The translations under genes and the position numbers were made by a program. A stretch of 64,000 nt of DNA from Phyto melanocephala (Eukaryota > Arthropoda > Insecta > Diptera > Rhinophoridae): contig OW799234.1 of the NCBI GenBank assembly GCA_941918925.1, positions 111,451,128 to 111,515,127 of the forward strand. Reading direction: 5' to 3'. This document shows, piece after piece, positions 34,446-45,390 of this stretch. The notes beneath the pieces were generated by a model. That model did no database searches, was not told the origin of the DNA, and saw only the letters and a program-made list of their open reading frames with translations. Every line of letters begins with the position of its first letter. The stretch's first letter is position 1.

Positions 34446-35227
34446 TCAGAAATATCTGTATTAGATGGTTAGATGGTTCTTGCTTTATATTGGGTGAATG
34501 TAATAAAGATCTGGCCAATATTCAACCTGGTCCAATATCACACTCCCGCTGGCTCACAACTGCCAGTCGAATACTTCGTTTATATGTGTTCTCCAACGAA
34601 CCCTCACAAAATCTGATCATTTTTGCTACATATGTAGTAAAAGTGTATGCACCGGTGTGGTTTAGAATTAAAGTTAAATCAGCTTGCTGGGAAGGTCCAA
34701 GACATTTGTGGAAGCTCATCTTTTTAACTAGATATCTTCCAAAACATTTGAAGGATGTAGTTAATCCAGTTATCCAAAGAAACGCCTATTTCGCACAACC
34801 GGAGAATTTATTATTGGCTATGATTAAAGATAAAAGACCAAATATTCGGAAACTTGCCCTTTGTCGAATAATACGTACAAGAGAGCAACAGAGGCCTAAT
34901 TCAAAACGACAGTTTAAAGTTCCCATGTTAAATTTTGATGCCCAAGAATACTACGAGATGATAGATCATGAGTCTTTTAAAAATATTGAACATCCCTTAA
35001 CAAGATCACTTACAACAGTCGAAATTAAAAATTACATAACTAACGGCGAAGAAATTATAACTTTTCCCAAACTTGTGTGTCAAGCCGTCGAACGCTGCGT
35101 TCCTTTGGTGACAGAAGCTGCAGCATCTGTAGGAGACTTAGAAAGAGATGGCTACATTCGATCGAGGCTGATGTCTAGATCTATCATGCCACGATATAAT
35201 AAGAAATCGGAATACAAACTTATGTAA
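34442..35227 (+). pseudogene. C-terminal part of the unnamed TE protein
   Basis: An open frame of 261 residues overlaps the upstream frame by 4 bp, so one frameshift probably splits a single protein. Conserved-looking blocks in order are ISHSRWLTTASRILRLYVFS (32-51), FRIKVKSACWEGPRHLW, NPVIQRNAYFAQPENLLLAM (108-127), KVPMLNFDAQEYYEMIDHES, LTRSLTTVEIKNYI, and a C-terminal QAVERCVPLVTEAA followed by DGYIRSRLMSRSIMP. SRWLT and QAVER loosely recall hAT-type blocks (a tract ending in VER near the C-terminus), but I cannot align them safely. The length and low number of stops suggest a relatively recent element. The likely role is transposase; the catalytic triad was not located. Confidence 0.6.
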
Positions 35228-35729
35228 AATGCTTTTTTTTAAATCTTTTGTTTCTCATTAATTACGTTTATATATTTTATGTATTATTATTCAGCACCTT
35301 TTTTATACTAAGTGAACACAATTTGATTAAATTTATCTCTTAAAATAAAATATTAACAAAAAGCATATCTATAATGACATTTTTTCATTTCTGTTTTTTC
35401 ATTTTTTTTAACTGACAGAAATTTCTTTGTTTTTCAAAAAAAATAATTTCAGTTAAAAAAAGTAATTAAATTAATTCATAGCTTTGAGTACTTATTTTTA
35501 GATCAAGTTAAACTATATGTGATATCGACAAGTAATTAAAACAATTAATACAATATATCAATTAACCTCATTTTATGAAACAATCAAGGTCGTTGTGGCA
35601 CCTTTAAAAATCGGCAAAATTGGAAAAAAAAAAACTAATTACAATCTACTGGTATACAGTAGCAACTTTTGCGCTCCCAAGCTCATTGATATCACAAAAC
35701 AATTTTTTTCGCTCCACCCTAATGTATAG

Positions 35730-36417
35730 CCAACTTTTCTAATAACGTTATTTCTAGCTAGATTATTTTTCTGTGCGGTTTGCTTATGATCTAGAGGTGT
35801 CTTTGTTCCCAAAACTTTAATAACTACGCGTTTTGGGAAAAAGTGAGCACTTTTTTATAAGAATTCTCGTCACCACCACCAAGCCTAATTATGTGATTAA
35901 AAGCGTCTTTCTCATTGCTGCCCAGCAAAAACTAGGTGAATTAAGTAAACCAGGTTAAGTAGTGAACAACTGGATTTGAGTGCTTGTTATTCACAATTTA
36001 GTAATGACGGTTTTAATATTGAAAACTTTAACTAATAACGTACTTTATTAGCGATGTCAAATATGAAGATTATAACTTAATTTTGAAGACTTTTGAATCA
36101 AAATAAGATTTGAAGTTCTTTTTAAAAAAAAATTAAGATTTTTGACTTTTAGTTGCCAAACAACTGTCACAGTTCTTGCTTGTATTTAATACACAAATTT
36201 ATTTATATCAACTTGACATTATCTTAATTAAAGAATGAGATAGACAACTGCCAATTTCTAAAGATGAATTAACTCATTTGGGGAAAAATTTTTACCCCAA
36301 AATTATTTTTAAATGAAATTTTTCTGTAGCACTAAGACAGTTTTATGAGACCTTTAATTTCTTTTTGTTAGGTGCGTATTTTTACTGCCATTTAATCAAA
36401 TTTTCTCCTCACTTCTT
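35730..36417. other. AT-rich spacer between two DNA transposons
   Basis: I see no ORF or repeat in this stretch. Confidence 0.5.
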
Positions 36418-36421
36418 TTAA

Positions 36422-37750
36422 CCCTTCGATGTTTTATAACCTTAGTGCCACTAAATTCATCACATGGTCTGAGCAGACCACGATTGAAAAACTCACCCAA
36501 ATAAGCAAACTAAACGAAATTTTGTACTTATTTTGTTTTTATTTAAAATAAATTAGTCTTGATATGTAATTATAATTGTAAAACATTGAAATTAATCTTT
36601 AAAAAAATCATCGCAAGTATACATCATCTAGTCCATTGTGTCTATTTCCGCTTTTTTATGATTGTAGTCAATGATTTGATTTGGTTTTTCTAATATGTTA
36701 AGTCTTTTTGATCTACCTGGTTCTTCTTCTGCCTTTATGGATTGTACAATACTGTTGATAGCAATATTACTTATTATTGATAGGTGTTTGCGTTGTCGAA
36801 ACGAATGAATCGTAGCAAAAGTTTAAAACGTTTTCTTGACATTGTGGCCTTGTATATGTCATGATGATAAGGCGCCCATAGTTACTTTACAGGCACATTT
36901 GAAAACGCCTCAAAAAGCAACAATCCAGAGAAAGCATACATTTCATTTTTATTTAAGGACTGCCACTCTCCACGCTCTTGTTTTTTAGATTTGCTTGATA
37001 CATAGATACATTTCCAAAGCTTTGCGATCTGTTTCCCGCACAAGTATATGAACCATGTCTGGTGTGAAAATTTCCTTAAAAATTGTAGCGGGTTTGTTAG
37101 AAACGTTCGTGATTGTCCAGGTTTCATAGGATCAGGTAGGTTGTGTGCTAGTCGCCTACCAGCTGTTGGTGGCTAAACTTTTCCCAATATACCTTCTTTG
37201 CTGGAAAACTTGACAAAGCTGTCAGCATTTTTTTTCTTGAATATCATCGTCGTCATTATCACTATCCTCGTCATCACACTCATCGTCATGTTCTACGTTG
37301 AACTCATCAATTTGCTCGATAGACGCACAATCTAAGGCACCATTTCCAGGCACATAATCATCCTCCTCTTTACTTGAAGCATGCGGGTCTACATTCTCAT
37401 CGCAAGTGCATAGATATGCCATCATCCTCTCTTTGCTTTGCTATACTTGCAAAGATTTTATTTAAAAGACATTTTTAAAAAATTATCAAATTAAAAGTTA
37501 AAAATCAATAATTCAAAAAACTAGTCTATGGTCTAGTCAGACCATAAGGTGCACTTAGCGAACTTTTACTTGTGGGAGGTTTTTCGTGCCCTTAATGTGA
37601 TCGAAATGGTTCCGAGTTTATTTTTTTCGATTCAGAACAACTTATTTGCAGAATTCATATCCTTCATTTCTTAAAAATTTTTCTACAAAAAAAGATATTG
37701 CATACAAAAGTCAAATATGGTCTGGCCAGACCATGTAGGACATCGAAGGG
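36422..37750 (-). mobile_element. piggyBac-like element, internally deleted (1.33 kb)
   Basis: The ends are CCCTTCGATG at 36422-36431 and its complement CATCGAAGGG at 37741-37750. TTAA precedes the left end (36418-36421) and TTCA follows the right end (37751-37754), a TTAA target with one change. CCCTT ends plus a TTAA target are diagnostic of piggyBac. An 18-bp palindrome, ATGGTCTGGCCAGACCAT or a near variant, occurs at 36464-36481, 37528-37545 and 37717-37734, close to both ends. Transposase coding on the - strand is truncated. Confidence 0.85.
36785..37425 (-). pseudogene. piggyBac-type transposase, N-terminal half only
   Basis: It begins MMAYLCTCDENVDPH at 37425 with a strongly acidic segment (DDECDDEDSDNDDDD) like the acidic N-termini of many piggyBac transposases. 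After stops near 37220-37130 it continues MKPGQSRTFLTNPLQFLRKF, then WQSLNKNEMYAFSGLLLFEA, matching the WxPLTxxELxAFxGxLLxMG block. Beyond the stop at 36882 lies the block YKATMSRKRFKLLLRFIRFD, matching the conserved ATMSRxRFxxIxRxLRFDD. The sequence ends there, so the DDD catalytic domain and the C-terminal Cys-rich finger are deleted. Confidence 0.8.
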
Positions 37751-37754
37751 TTCA

Positions 37755-38122
37755 ATTGCGAATTGATAATGAACCTTTTCTACACTGCATAGATTGTATT
37801 GGTACGAACGATATACGGTCTCGCAAAACAATGTGACATATTATATGTGTGCCGTTATACCATCCACTTACTGCATGACATATTCATGATTACAAATTAC
37901 ACTAAATAAAAACTGAAAATATATTTAAGAAGTTAAATTACAAACAAACGAAAAATTTATTTTCTATTGCAGTCTTTTTTACTGTCACAACTTTTCTTAA
38001 AAATGTACTAAGTTTTATGGTGTATATTTAGGAGTTGTGTGTAAAATATTTAAGCAACGACAATAATAGAAATCTCACTTTTCTTGTTGGCTTTTCTCTT
38101 TAGTAAGATTTGCCATTTCATG
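37755..38122. other. AT-rich spacer, possible 5' part of the following mariner element
   Basis: No TIR for the downstream mariner-like element could be fixed here and no ORF is present. Confidence 0.35.
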
Positions 38123-38719
38123 ATGGAAAGATATTCGAGCCAACAACGAGTCGAAATTATTAAAATTTACTACCGAAATTCAACGTTCAACGTTAAGAGC
38201 ACTATGTCCAATTTGTCATTTATCATATCTAGCTGAATGGTTTCGTCAATAAGCAAAATATGCGTTATTAGTTAGACAGCAATTCACACGTGCTCCTTGA
38301 GTCATCATTGCATCCCGTTTAATAATAACAGAATATTTTTGGCCCCAATGGGATGATATGGACTTGGAGGACATGTGGTTCCAACAGGACGGCGCCATAA
38401 GCCACACAGCGAATGTCACAATTAATTTATTGGAAACCAAGTTTGGAGATCGAGTTATTTCACGAAATGGTCCAGTCAATTGGCCGCCTTGGTCGTGCAA
38501 TTTTACGCCGTTAGACTATTTCCTTTGCGAACACGTCAAGTCTATGGTCTTGCCAACAAGTCAGCGACGATTGATGAACTTCGTAAGAATATCGAACGTG
38601 AAATTGCAGCAGTATTGAACGACTTTTGCTTGAAAACCGTCGAAAATTGGGATCAGCGTCTGGACTTCTGCAAGCGTGCCCGTGGTAGCCATGCAAAAGA
38701 AATCGAAATCCATACATAA
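38123..38719 (+). pseudogene. Mariner-like transposase, DD41D (rosa type), internally deleted
   Basis: It starts MERYSSQQRVEIIKIYYRNS at 38123, the N-terminal DNA-binding start of this mariner subgroup. A deletion and frameshifts remove the middle, including the first catalytic Asp. From 38358 it continues MDLEDMWFQQDGAISHTANV (second Asp in QQDGA), then VISRNGPVNWPPWSCNFTPL and DYFLCEHVKS (third Asp in PLDYF). Forty-one residues separate the two Asp residues, the spacing that defines DD41D rosa-like elements. A +1/-1 shift near 38570 moves to SATIDELRKNIEREIAAVLN and ends RARGSHAKEIEIHT at 38719. The - strand remnant at 9630-10265 is a relative. Confidence 0.8.
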
Positions 38720-38889
38720 TGGCATCGAACGTACTTTCACAGGAATAAAGAATTTCGTTGATATCCAAAACCGTTTTTGTTTTATTTAAAAGAAGCACAT
38801 CGCAACTTTGCCTAGATTTTATATTAACACCCAGTTTTGCTTTACTACTTTCGACACCATCTTTGATATAGTATTCGTATATACATTGT

Positions 38890-39790
38890 TAGCTTTGTTC
38901 TTCTGGTCAAGCCTTTCATTTAATACCCATATTGAGAAGGTTTAGTAAAAAAAAGTATCTTCCATTATAGTTGGAGAGCCATCTCGGATTTTAAGTTTTT
39001 CAAAATTTACTGTATTCTAGTGTTCAAAGACTTTCATTTAATACAAAAGCCGTAATTACTTTATTTGACCTATACATTCCTAATTTTATTTCGGATGCTT
39101 TTTTGGATTTTAGTTGAATCATAATCTACGATATTCTATTTGTCAGATTGTTTCGTTTAATACCAATATTGAAATGCTTAATCCATATAAGCATTTGTTT
39201 TACGTAATTTTTAGGTTATTTCCATCATGAATTTTATACTTTGTTATGGAATATTATACTATGCAAGACAGGTCCTTTCTTTTGATACCCATATCGCTAT
39301 TTTCTGTTGTCCAGAAGCTTAGAAAATCGATTTTTATCTTCCATTTTTCGCAAAATTACTGACGCATTAATATCTCAGTTGCTTTCCAACTTATTGGTTA
39401 ATTTTTTTCAACATTAGTCTCTAAAATTACTGCTTGTGTTTTAATGTGTCCATAAGTAAGTATAAAGCTTTGAGCTTTTTAAGAAATTTATACATTTTTA
39501 AAACTTTTTGTTGCCTATTGTTTTGACTATTAGAAGCCATTTTGTCTAAAATTTCTAGACAATAGCTCTAGATGGTAGCAAACGTGTTTGTAAATTATCC
39601 TGAAAATCTTTGATAGATAAATAAGAATAGTCGTTATTTTTGCTCATAACTCTCAAAATTATCGGACAATTGAGGTTGGTTTCAAAAGTGTTTCATTGCC
39701 AGATATTTCCAAAAGATACCACACAAAGATTAGTGCAACATGTGAGGGATACGGACAGATGGGGAGTTTACAACCTCATTTGTAAAATCA
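38890..39790 (-). repeat. GATGGC-module dispersed repeat, copy 2 (reverse)
   Basis: Four modules with GTCAAGCCTTTCATTTAATA-like starts occur at about 38907, 39022, 39142 and 39268, a period of roughly 115-126 bp. They are the complement of AATATTAAACGAAGGGGCTT around 48275. Its far end includes the complement of a CCATCTGTCCGT segment near 39753, matching the GTCCGTCTGTCCGC segment at the start of the 47207-48443 element. Confidence 0.6.
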
Positions 39791-41369
39791 GACTCTTGCT
39801 TCTGCCGAATAATTAGAATAATTTTATTTGTGATGTGGGCATATTAATATCATTAAATTTTTTAATTATGTAATTCAACACTTGTCAATTTGTTCCCTAT
39901 AGTATCTTAAAATCACTATAAAGAATGTTAAAGTTTGTATTATTTTTAAGTTTTTTAATATAATTTATGAAATGACTAGTGTTTCAATCCAATATAGTTT
40001 GAAGCATGTTTATTAACAACTTTTTTAAATATACACTAGGGGTTGTTTTCAGTTGCCCTTATGTACGAGTTTCTGTTTATGTAAACGCTTAAATAAAAAA
40101 AATACACCTTGTGTTTAATAACCAATAGTAAGAGAGAGTCCTTATTCATGTATGGATACATACATTTCTATGGAGGCATAAAATAACTAAAATATTTTAA
40201 ATAAATAAACTAAACACGTGCTGCATTTTCGGAAAATTGCAAAAGAAAAACTATTCAAGATGATTAAATAAAATGTCATTCACTTGCTAAAAGACATTTA
40301 CAACATATTAATTGACTTGATGATTATTTTCTTAAATATTAAGAGAAAAAACAACTGACCTTCATTAAACACAAGTATATCATATACTATCATATTTGTA
40401 ACTAAATACTTAGCTTCAAATCATTTTGAAGACTCTAGTTCCATCTATTTTACAGCTCCCACCCACAAAACTGCTAAGTGAGCAATGCTAGTGACAAAAG
40501 GACATTGTCATTGTCTTCAATAACACAAAAGAAACACTTCAAAAATATTTATTGTCTTGGCCTTCTGTTTAAGCAGAGATCTTTGTGTATTTTCTCTACA
40601 TGTTCTTTGTGTTCTGACAATGAAATCGATTGTTTTTTTTTTAATTTTTTTGCCGCACTTGTACCAGTTACTACCGCACTTAATAGTTCTTAAAAAATTT
40701 GCGGCTTAGGCTTTAAGTAGATTTTGTATTGTTTCGTTTTTCTTTTTCTTCTCTGGAGGATTTTTTGATATAGATTCACGCCTTTAACATTGTAACTGTT
40801 CGTTGTAATATAAAACGAATATGTTTTGTTTGGTTAAAAATACTTGTCATTGTTGCAGTTTTGGCGCTTAAAGAAAAAATGTCACACAATGGCCAGTAGT
40901 TTTTGGTAGTACTTTGGAAACCACAGGCATCTTTAAAGTGAAAAAATCATTAAAATCGTATTAGCCAAAGTACTAAACTATTTGTTTTTAAAAAAGAAAA
41001 TGACATATAAAAATGTATTAAAAAAACATGAAATATATACAAAAGTAAAAAGTAAAGGGAAAAACAAAAGACTTAGGAAACAAACGTTATGTCAAATGTT
41101 AAACTAAATATTTGAGATTAAAGCCTATATTCGATATATAAAGAAATTCTGCCCTGTTGGTTGATGTATTATCTATTTTGAACTTATAACACAGTGTTAC
41201 AAACGCCAAATTTCAATATGGGCATTAGCCTATACTACAAATGATGCATAACTGCGTACGCAATTTTCAACTTATTTATCTAAATAGGAAAAATAATTTC
41301 AACCTGACAAGGCTTTAGGAGCGAATACTTAGCAAGTTCTGCAAATTACAAAATTATTCTGAATAATTA
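39791..41369. other. AT-rich spacer
   Basis: I see no supported gene or repeat here. The 71-residue frame at 40478-40693 is uninformative. Confidence 0.5.
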
Positions 41370-42025
41370 TTATTTATGACATTTTCCCATCTTTCTGGCA
41401 ATTTATGGATTCAACGCCAAAATAACTTTTAAATTTTTTGAGTTCAGGATCCTCGGTTTTCCTATTCGGATTTCCTATTCTAAAATGATGTGTATCCCAG
41501 AGAGGGAGCATTTTGCATTTATTAGAAAAAATTTTTGTCCGATGGATCAAGGTGGTGGACTATAAGCACCAGTCAAAACTTCCTAATCACTTCTTTTTAA
41601 ATAATTTTTAATAGGTATTGCGACAATTGGTTGAGTATTGTTGTTATAGAATATTACGGTGTCATGTCTGTTCCCATATTCTGGTAATTGTTTTTTTTGG
41701 CTACTGCTTAATAGCAATGAATTCATTTCTTTGGGTATAAGTTTCTTATGGTGCCAGATCTTAGAAGCTTATGTATAATAGGTTCATATATGATCTCTTA
41801 TGCTTTGTATTGCCATAATGGATCCATTTTTCATCGCAACCATGCATAATCGTATTTGATGGTTTCTTGGCTTCTGTTCGCAGTTCGAAAAATTTGTTTT
41901 ATCTTTGTCTTTAATGTTAAAGTTACCAATTTTCTACAACATAAACCATCCTTCGCTCTTTGAAACCTATAGAACACATTCATCATAACCTTCGATTCGT
42001 AACCGTAACGCTTTAGAGGCATTTT
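41370..42025 (-). pseudogene. Mariner (DD34D-type) transposase remnant
   Basis: On the - strand the block HGCDEKWIHYGNTKHKRSYM near 41850-41790 corresponds to the TGDEKWIHYDNPKRxKSW motif carrying the first catalytic Asp. Further on come NRHDTVIFYNNNTQPIVAIP, corresponding to RHDKVILQHDNARPHVAKP with the second Asp changed to Asn, and a worn YSPP segment where YSPDxAPSD should be. A terminal segment reads INCQKDGKMS, like LPERWEKV. Two of three catalytic positions are destroyed and there are many stops. The family is related to the fragment at 7790-8260. Confidence 0.65.
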
Positions 42026-42535
42026 TTTGGAACAAAGTTATACCATTTCGAAACACAACAAAAAAAGTTGATGTTTACAATATAATCTTCACGAAATCAG
42101 TGAAGTCGGTATACCCTTCAAAATGAAAAACCAGTTATTTAAAGCAAAAACATCTTCCTAAACATATACTAACTGATGTGAAAATATATTCAATAAATCG
42201 CATTAACTGTGTTTTTTAATATTTGAATCATCACTTTAAAAGATATGGAGTGTAAAATATTAGATAACTTATTTGATCTTTTTTATTAATTTTTGACCGA
42301 GTATTTATGTTAGAGAACAGTTTTTTATTTAAAAAATTAATTTGTTTAAATTAAAGAAAAAATTTTTCTGAAGATTTTTTTCTTTAAAAAAAGAGAATTT
42401 TTTTTTCTATAAAAAAAGAATTTTTTTTCTATAAAAAAATTCTTTTACTTTACATATTATTTTTGTTCTTATTGTATTAAAAATGTTGTTTTGTTTATAA
42501 CGTTTTAAAATTTACAATTCCATTGAAAGCACAAC
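42026..42535. other. AT-rich spacer with A/T homopolymer runs
   Basis: GAATTTTTTTTTCTATAAAA repeats itself around 42393-42440. A TATACCCTTCA fragment near 42111 resembles the ends of the 47207-48443 element. Confidence 0.4.
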
Positions 42536-43319
42536 ACTTCTGGCTGTAGCACGCTAAGTGCGTAATTTTCCTACATCGTATCTTATAGAAAAACTAGGAA
42601 AGCCCGGCGCGCGTTGCTACGGCTCTTAATGGATAAAATTTTATTTTGAATTAAAATGGAATATCAAGTGCTAAAAGCTAAAAATTATAACTTTTTTAAT
42701 GGGCGTGGCACTTTTCTAATCACCAAATTATTTAGTCATGACAGCTCGATATGTGTGTAAAGTTTCAGGAAAATCGATCTAGTGCAAGTAGTACTGGGTC
42801 CCGCCCACCGCACAAATTAAAAAAGCTCTCCCTTTGATAGTACTCAAGATATATGATATTAAAAATTCACTTTGTATGGGAGCTACCACGCCCACTTATC
42901 CTATCCCGCCCATTTTCGGCATGGCTACTCACATTAATAATAGAAGGCCTCACATAAATTTAAAAAGCTCTCCCTGTCATAGTTCTCAAGATATATGATA
43001 TTAAAACTTCAATTTGTATCGCAGCTACCACGCTCACTTATGCGATCCTGCCCATTTTCGGTACGGCTACAAATAGTAACAAATGATGTCGCACGAATTT
43101 TCAAAGCTCTCCCTTTCATAGTAATCAAGATATATGATGTTAAAAATTCACTTTGTATTGGATGTGCCACGCCCACTTCAATAAGGAACATAAAAAATAG
43201 TTATAAACCTATTCTCAGACCTATAGAATGTGTATGCAAAATTTAATTGAAATCGGTTTAGCCGTGTCGGAGGAGTTTGGTGACAAACACTGTGACACGT
43301 GAATTTTATATATATAGAT
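42536..43319. mobile_element. Helitron/DINE-like non-autonomous element with ~140-bp tandem units
   Basis: Units starting AAAGCTCTCCCTTTGATAGT occur at 42822, 42964 and 43103 (periods 142 and 139). Each runs through AAGATATATGATATTAAAAA, GCTACCACGCCCACTTAT and CCGCCCATTTTCGG; the third is shortened. Before them is GCCCGGCGCGCGTTGCTACG. After them come GTGTCGGAGGAGTTTGGTGA, CACTGTGACACGTGAATTTT and a TATATATAGATT end. Central tandem repeats without TIRs and this type of 3' end match abundant fly DINE/INE-1-like Helitrons. The exact termini and any 3' CTRR hairpin were not resolved. Confidence 0.6.
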
Positions 43320-43639
43320 TAATGTTATACATATTTTTCATACCACTTCTGTTTAAAAAGGATTTATTAAAACACTTATTACAGTTTATTGTTATATCGA
43401 AGGAAACATATACATTGATTTATATCGTAAAAAGTTAAAGACAGTGCCGTCTCTAAAAATGGTTATTGTGAATTACCTAATTTTAGATTAGCCGTAGTTT
43501 TATTTTTTTTTATTTAGGTCTATGGATTCGATAGTACAAATTAGCTATATACTTATAATTATTCAAGATAAAAATTGTTTTAGATTTTACAATATTAATG
43601 TTTAAAGAAAAATCAACATATTGATACAATTTATTAAAT

Positions 43640-45020
43640 TCACCGGATCAGAGTTGGCATAATTTCTTATGAAAACTTTGATAGATCATCAAAATAGATA
43701 TTGCAAATCAAGAAATCAGAGCATATATTTCAATTTATTAGAATAAAAACAAACGTATCATTTGCTTCGTTCTTCGACTTTTTAGCGTTGGCAGCTTTAT
43801 AAGAGCAAGTCTACTGGTAAAAGGCGGCATGTTTAACGGATTCCAGTTTAGGCCTCGAAGACAAAATAACAGGAGCTGTTTTTTTACAGATTCAATACCA
43901 TTGTTGTAAACATTATACGTTGGATTCCAAATTATTGAACCATACTCTATAATAGGCCGGACCAGAGAAATATGTAATAGTTTCGTTATGTATAGATCCT
44001 TAAATTCCTTCACCCAGCATTTTATAAATCCAAGTACTGCACGTGCTTTATTAACAGTAACAGAGATATGTTGAATAAAATTTAGTTTAGGATCTGGTAA
44101 AATTCCAAGGTCGGAGACAGTTTTGAGTCTGTCCAGGGTATGACCGTTTAAGACATAATTTACGTTAACATGATATTCACGAAAAAAAACACATGTATTA
44201 GCACTTTTCAGAATTCAGCTCTATTAGGTTTAAATAACACCAAGAAAAAAAAGCATATAAGTCCTTTTAGAGGAGGATATAATCAGCGTGATGATTTTAA
44301 CTATGGAATATTTTTACATCTTCAGCATACATGAGAACATCCGAAATATTAATCGAATTTGGCAAATTCGTTAATAAATAGGGAAAACAGCAATGGGACA
44401 AGATGACTTCCATGTGGGACACCAGAAATAACAGCAATTGGCTTAGAAGTAATAATTTTAGAACAAACATTTTGCCTTCTATTCGTCAAATACGAATAAA
44501 TCCAGTTAAGACAGTTTTCCGTAAATCCCAACATTTCAAGTTTTTTTATTAGAAGTTTGTGATTGACTTTATCAAAAGCTTTAACAAAGTCAGTGTAAAT
44601 TGCATCAGTTTGCTTGTGTTCAACATAACCACGATTTACTAGCATAGTAAAATGCAGCAGATTAGTTACTGTTGAACAAGCCTTTCGAAAACCATGTTGT
44701 AAAGGAGACAATTAAGATGACACTTGATGACAAAGATGGTCTGTTATGATTTTCTCAAACATTTTGTGTATGGTACTTAGTTTAACAATACCTCTATAAC
44801 TATGTTATTTCTGCAGAAAGTTTTACTTAATGAAATAATGAAAAAGTCTTTCCATGAAAGAGGAAAATAAAAGTAAGATGGGCAGGGAAAGCCTCAGCGC
44901 AATTAATAAGAATGCAACTGGAAATTTCATCAGGTCCGTATTTATAAGAAGATTCAAGCTTTTTAAACTGGTTAGAACCGTTGATCCATCAAGAAATGGA
45001 ATTGATAAAGCTAACGGCAA
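43640..45020 (-). pseudogene. Jockey/CR1-type non-LTR reverse transcriptase, decayed
   Basis: On the - strand, in order: GPDEISSCILINCAEAF near 44940-44890 (in a different frame from the longest ORF), HKMFEKIITDHL near 44765, LSPLQHGFRKACSTVTNLLH from 44711, DAIYTDFVKAFDKVNHKLLI (RT motif with catalytic Asp), ISGVPHGSHLVPLLFSLFIN, and MYAEDVKIF near 44325, where the YADD active site has become YAED. Then come LNGHTLDRLKTVSDLGI, VNKARAVLGFIKCW, HISLVRPIIEYGSIIWNP and LPTLKSRRTKQ, with a worn SEFLICNIYF segment near 43700. The block order and spacing are those of Jockey-superfamily ORF2. Stops and shifts throughout make it inactive. No endonuclease domain or TSD was found. Confidence 0.85.
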
Positions 45021-45390
45021 ATGTTATGCTTCATTTTTCGCAGTTTGTTTAGTAATTTCTTTTTGGTCTTTCAAGCAGCCTAGAACCCACAACTCATTCT
45101 AGGGCCTGTCAGCGTTTTATATCTACCTAATTTTTAATTTATATACATATAATCCTACAAATAGGTATTTTTCCTTTTTAATAAAGTATGTAAGTAACGT
45201 TATTGAAATTGCTCTCTTATTAAAGAACCTCAACTGCTTTAGCAACCCATCCTGATCCATTATCCGATAAGTATTTTTTTTGATATACCCTTACTCCTAA
45301 TTGACTCACTTAGGCTGTAACCCAAATCTCTATTTTCAACATTATGAAAAAATAATTAGGAAACAATGGAAGAATAAGTAAAAACATATA

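Larger units (their letters stand above)
33411..35721 (+). mobile_element. 2.3-kb TIR transposon with 8-bp TSD, unnamed arthropod family
   Basis: The ends TAGGGTGGAGCAAAAAT and TTTTTTTCGCTCCACCCTA are inverted repeats. They are flanked by the perfect 8-bp direct repeat ATGTATAG (33403-33410 and 35722-35729). A GGTGCCAC motif recurs subterminally at about 33539 and 33712, and inverted at about 35594. The interior codes for a two-part broken protein that is not a recognisable hAT, P, piggyBac or mariner transposase. An 8-bp TSD with TAGGG ends is typical of hAT and also occurs in P and a few rarer superfamilies. I recall similar proteins as repeated uncharacterised entries in arthropod genomes, but have not searched. 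Confidence 0.85.

Noticed and set aside
44854..45102. 82-residue + strand frame
   Set aside because: Antisense to the Jockey-type RT fragment on the - strand, which has matching motif order.
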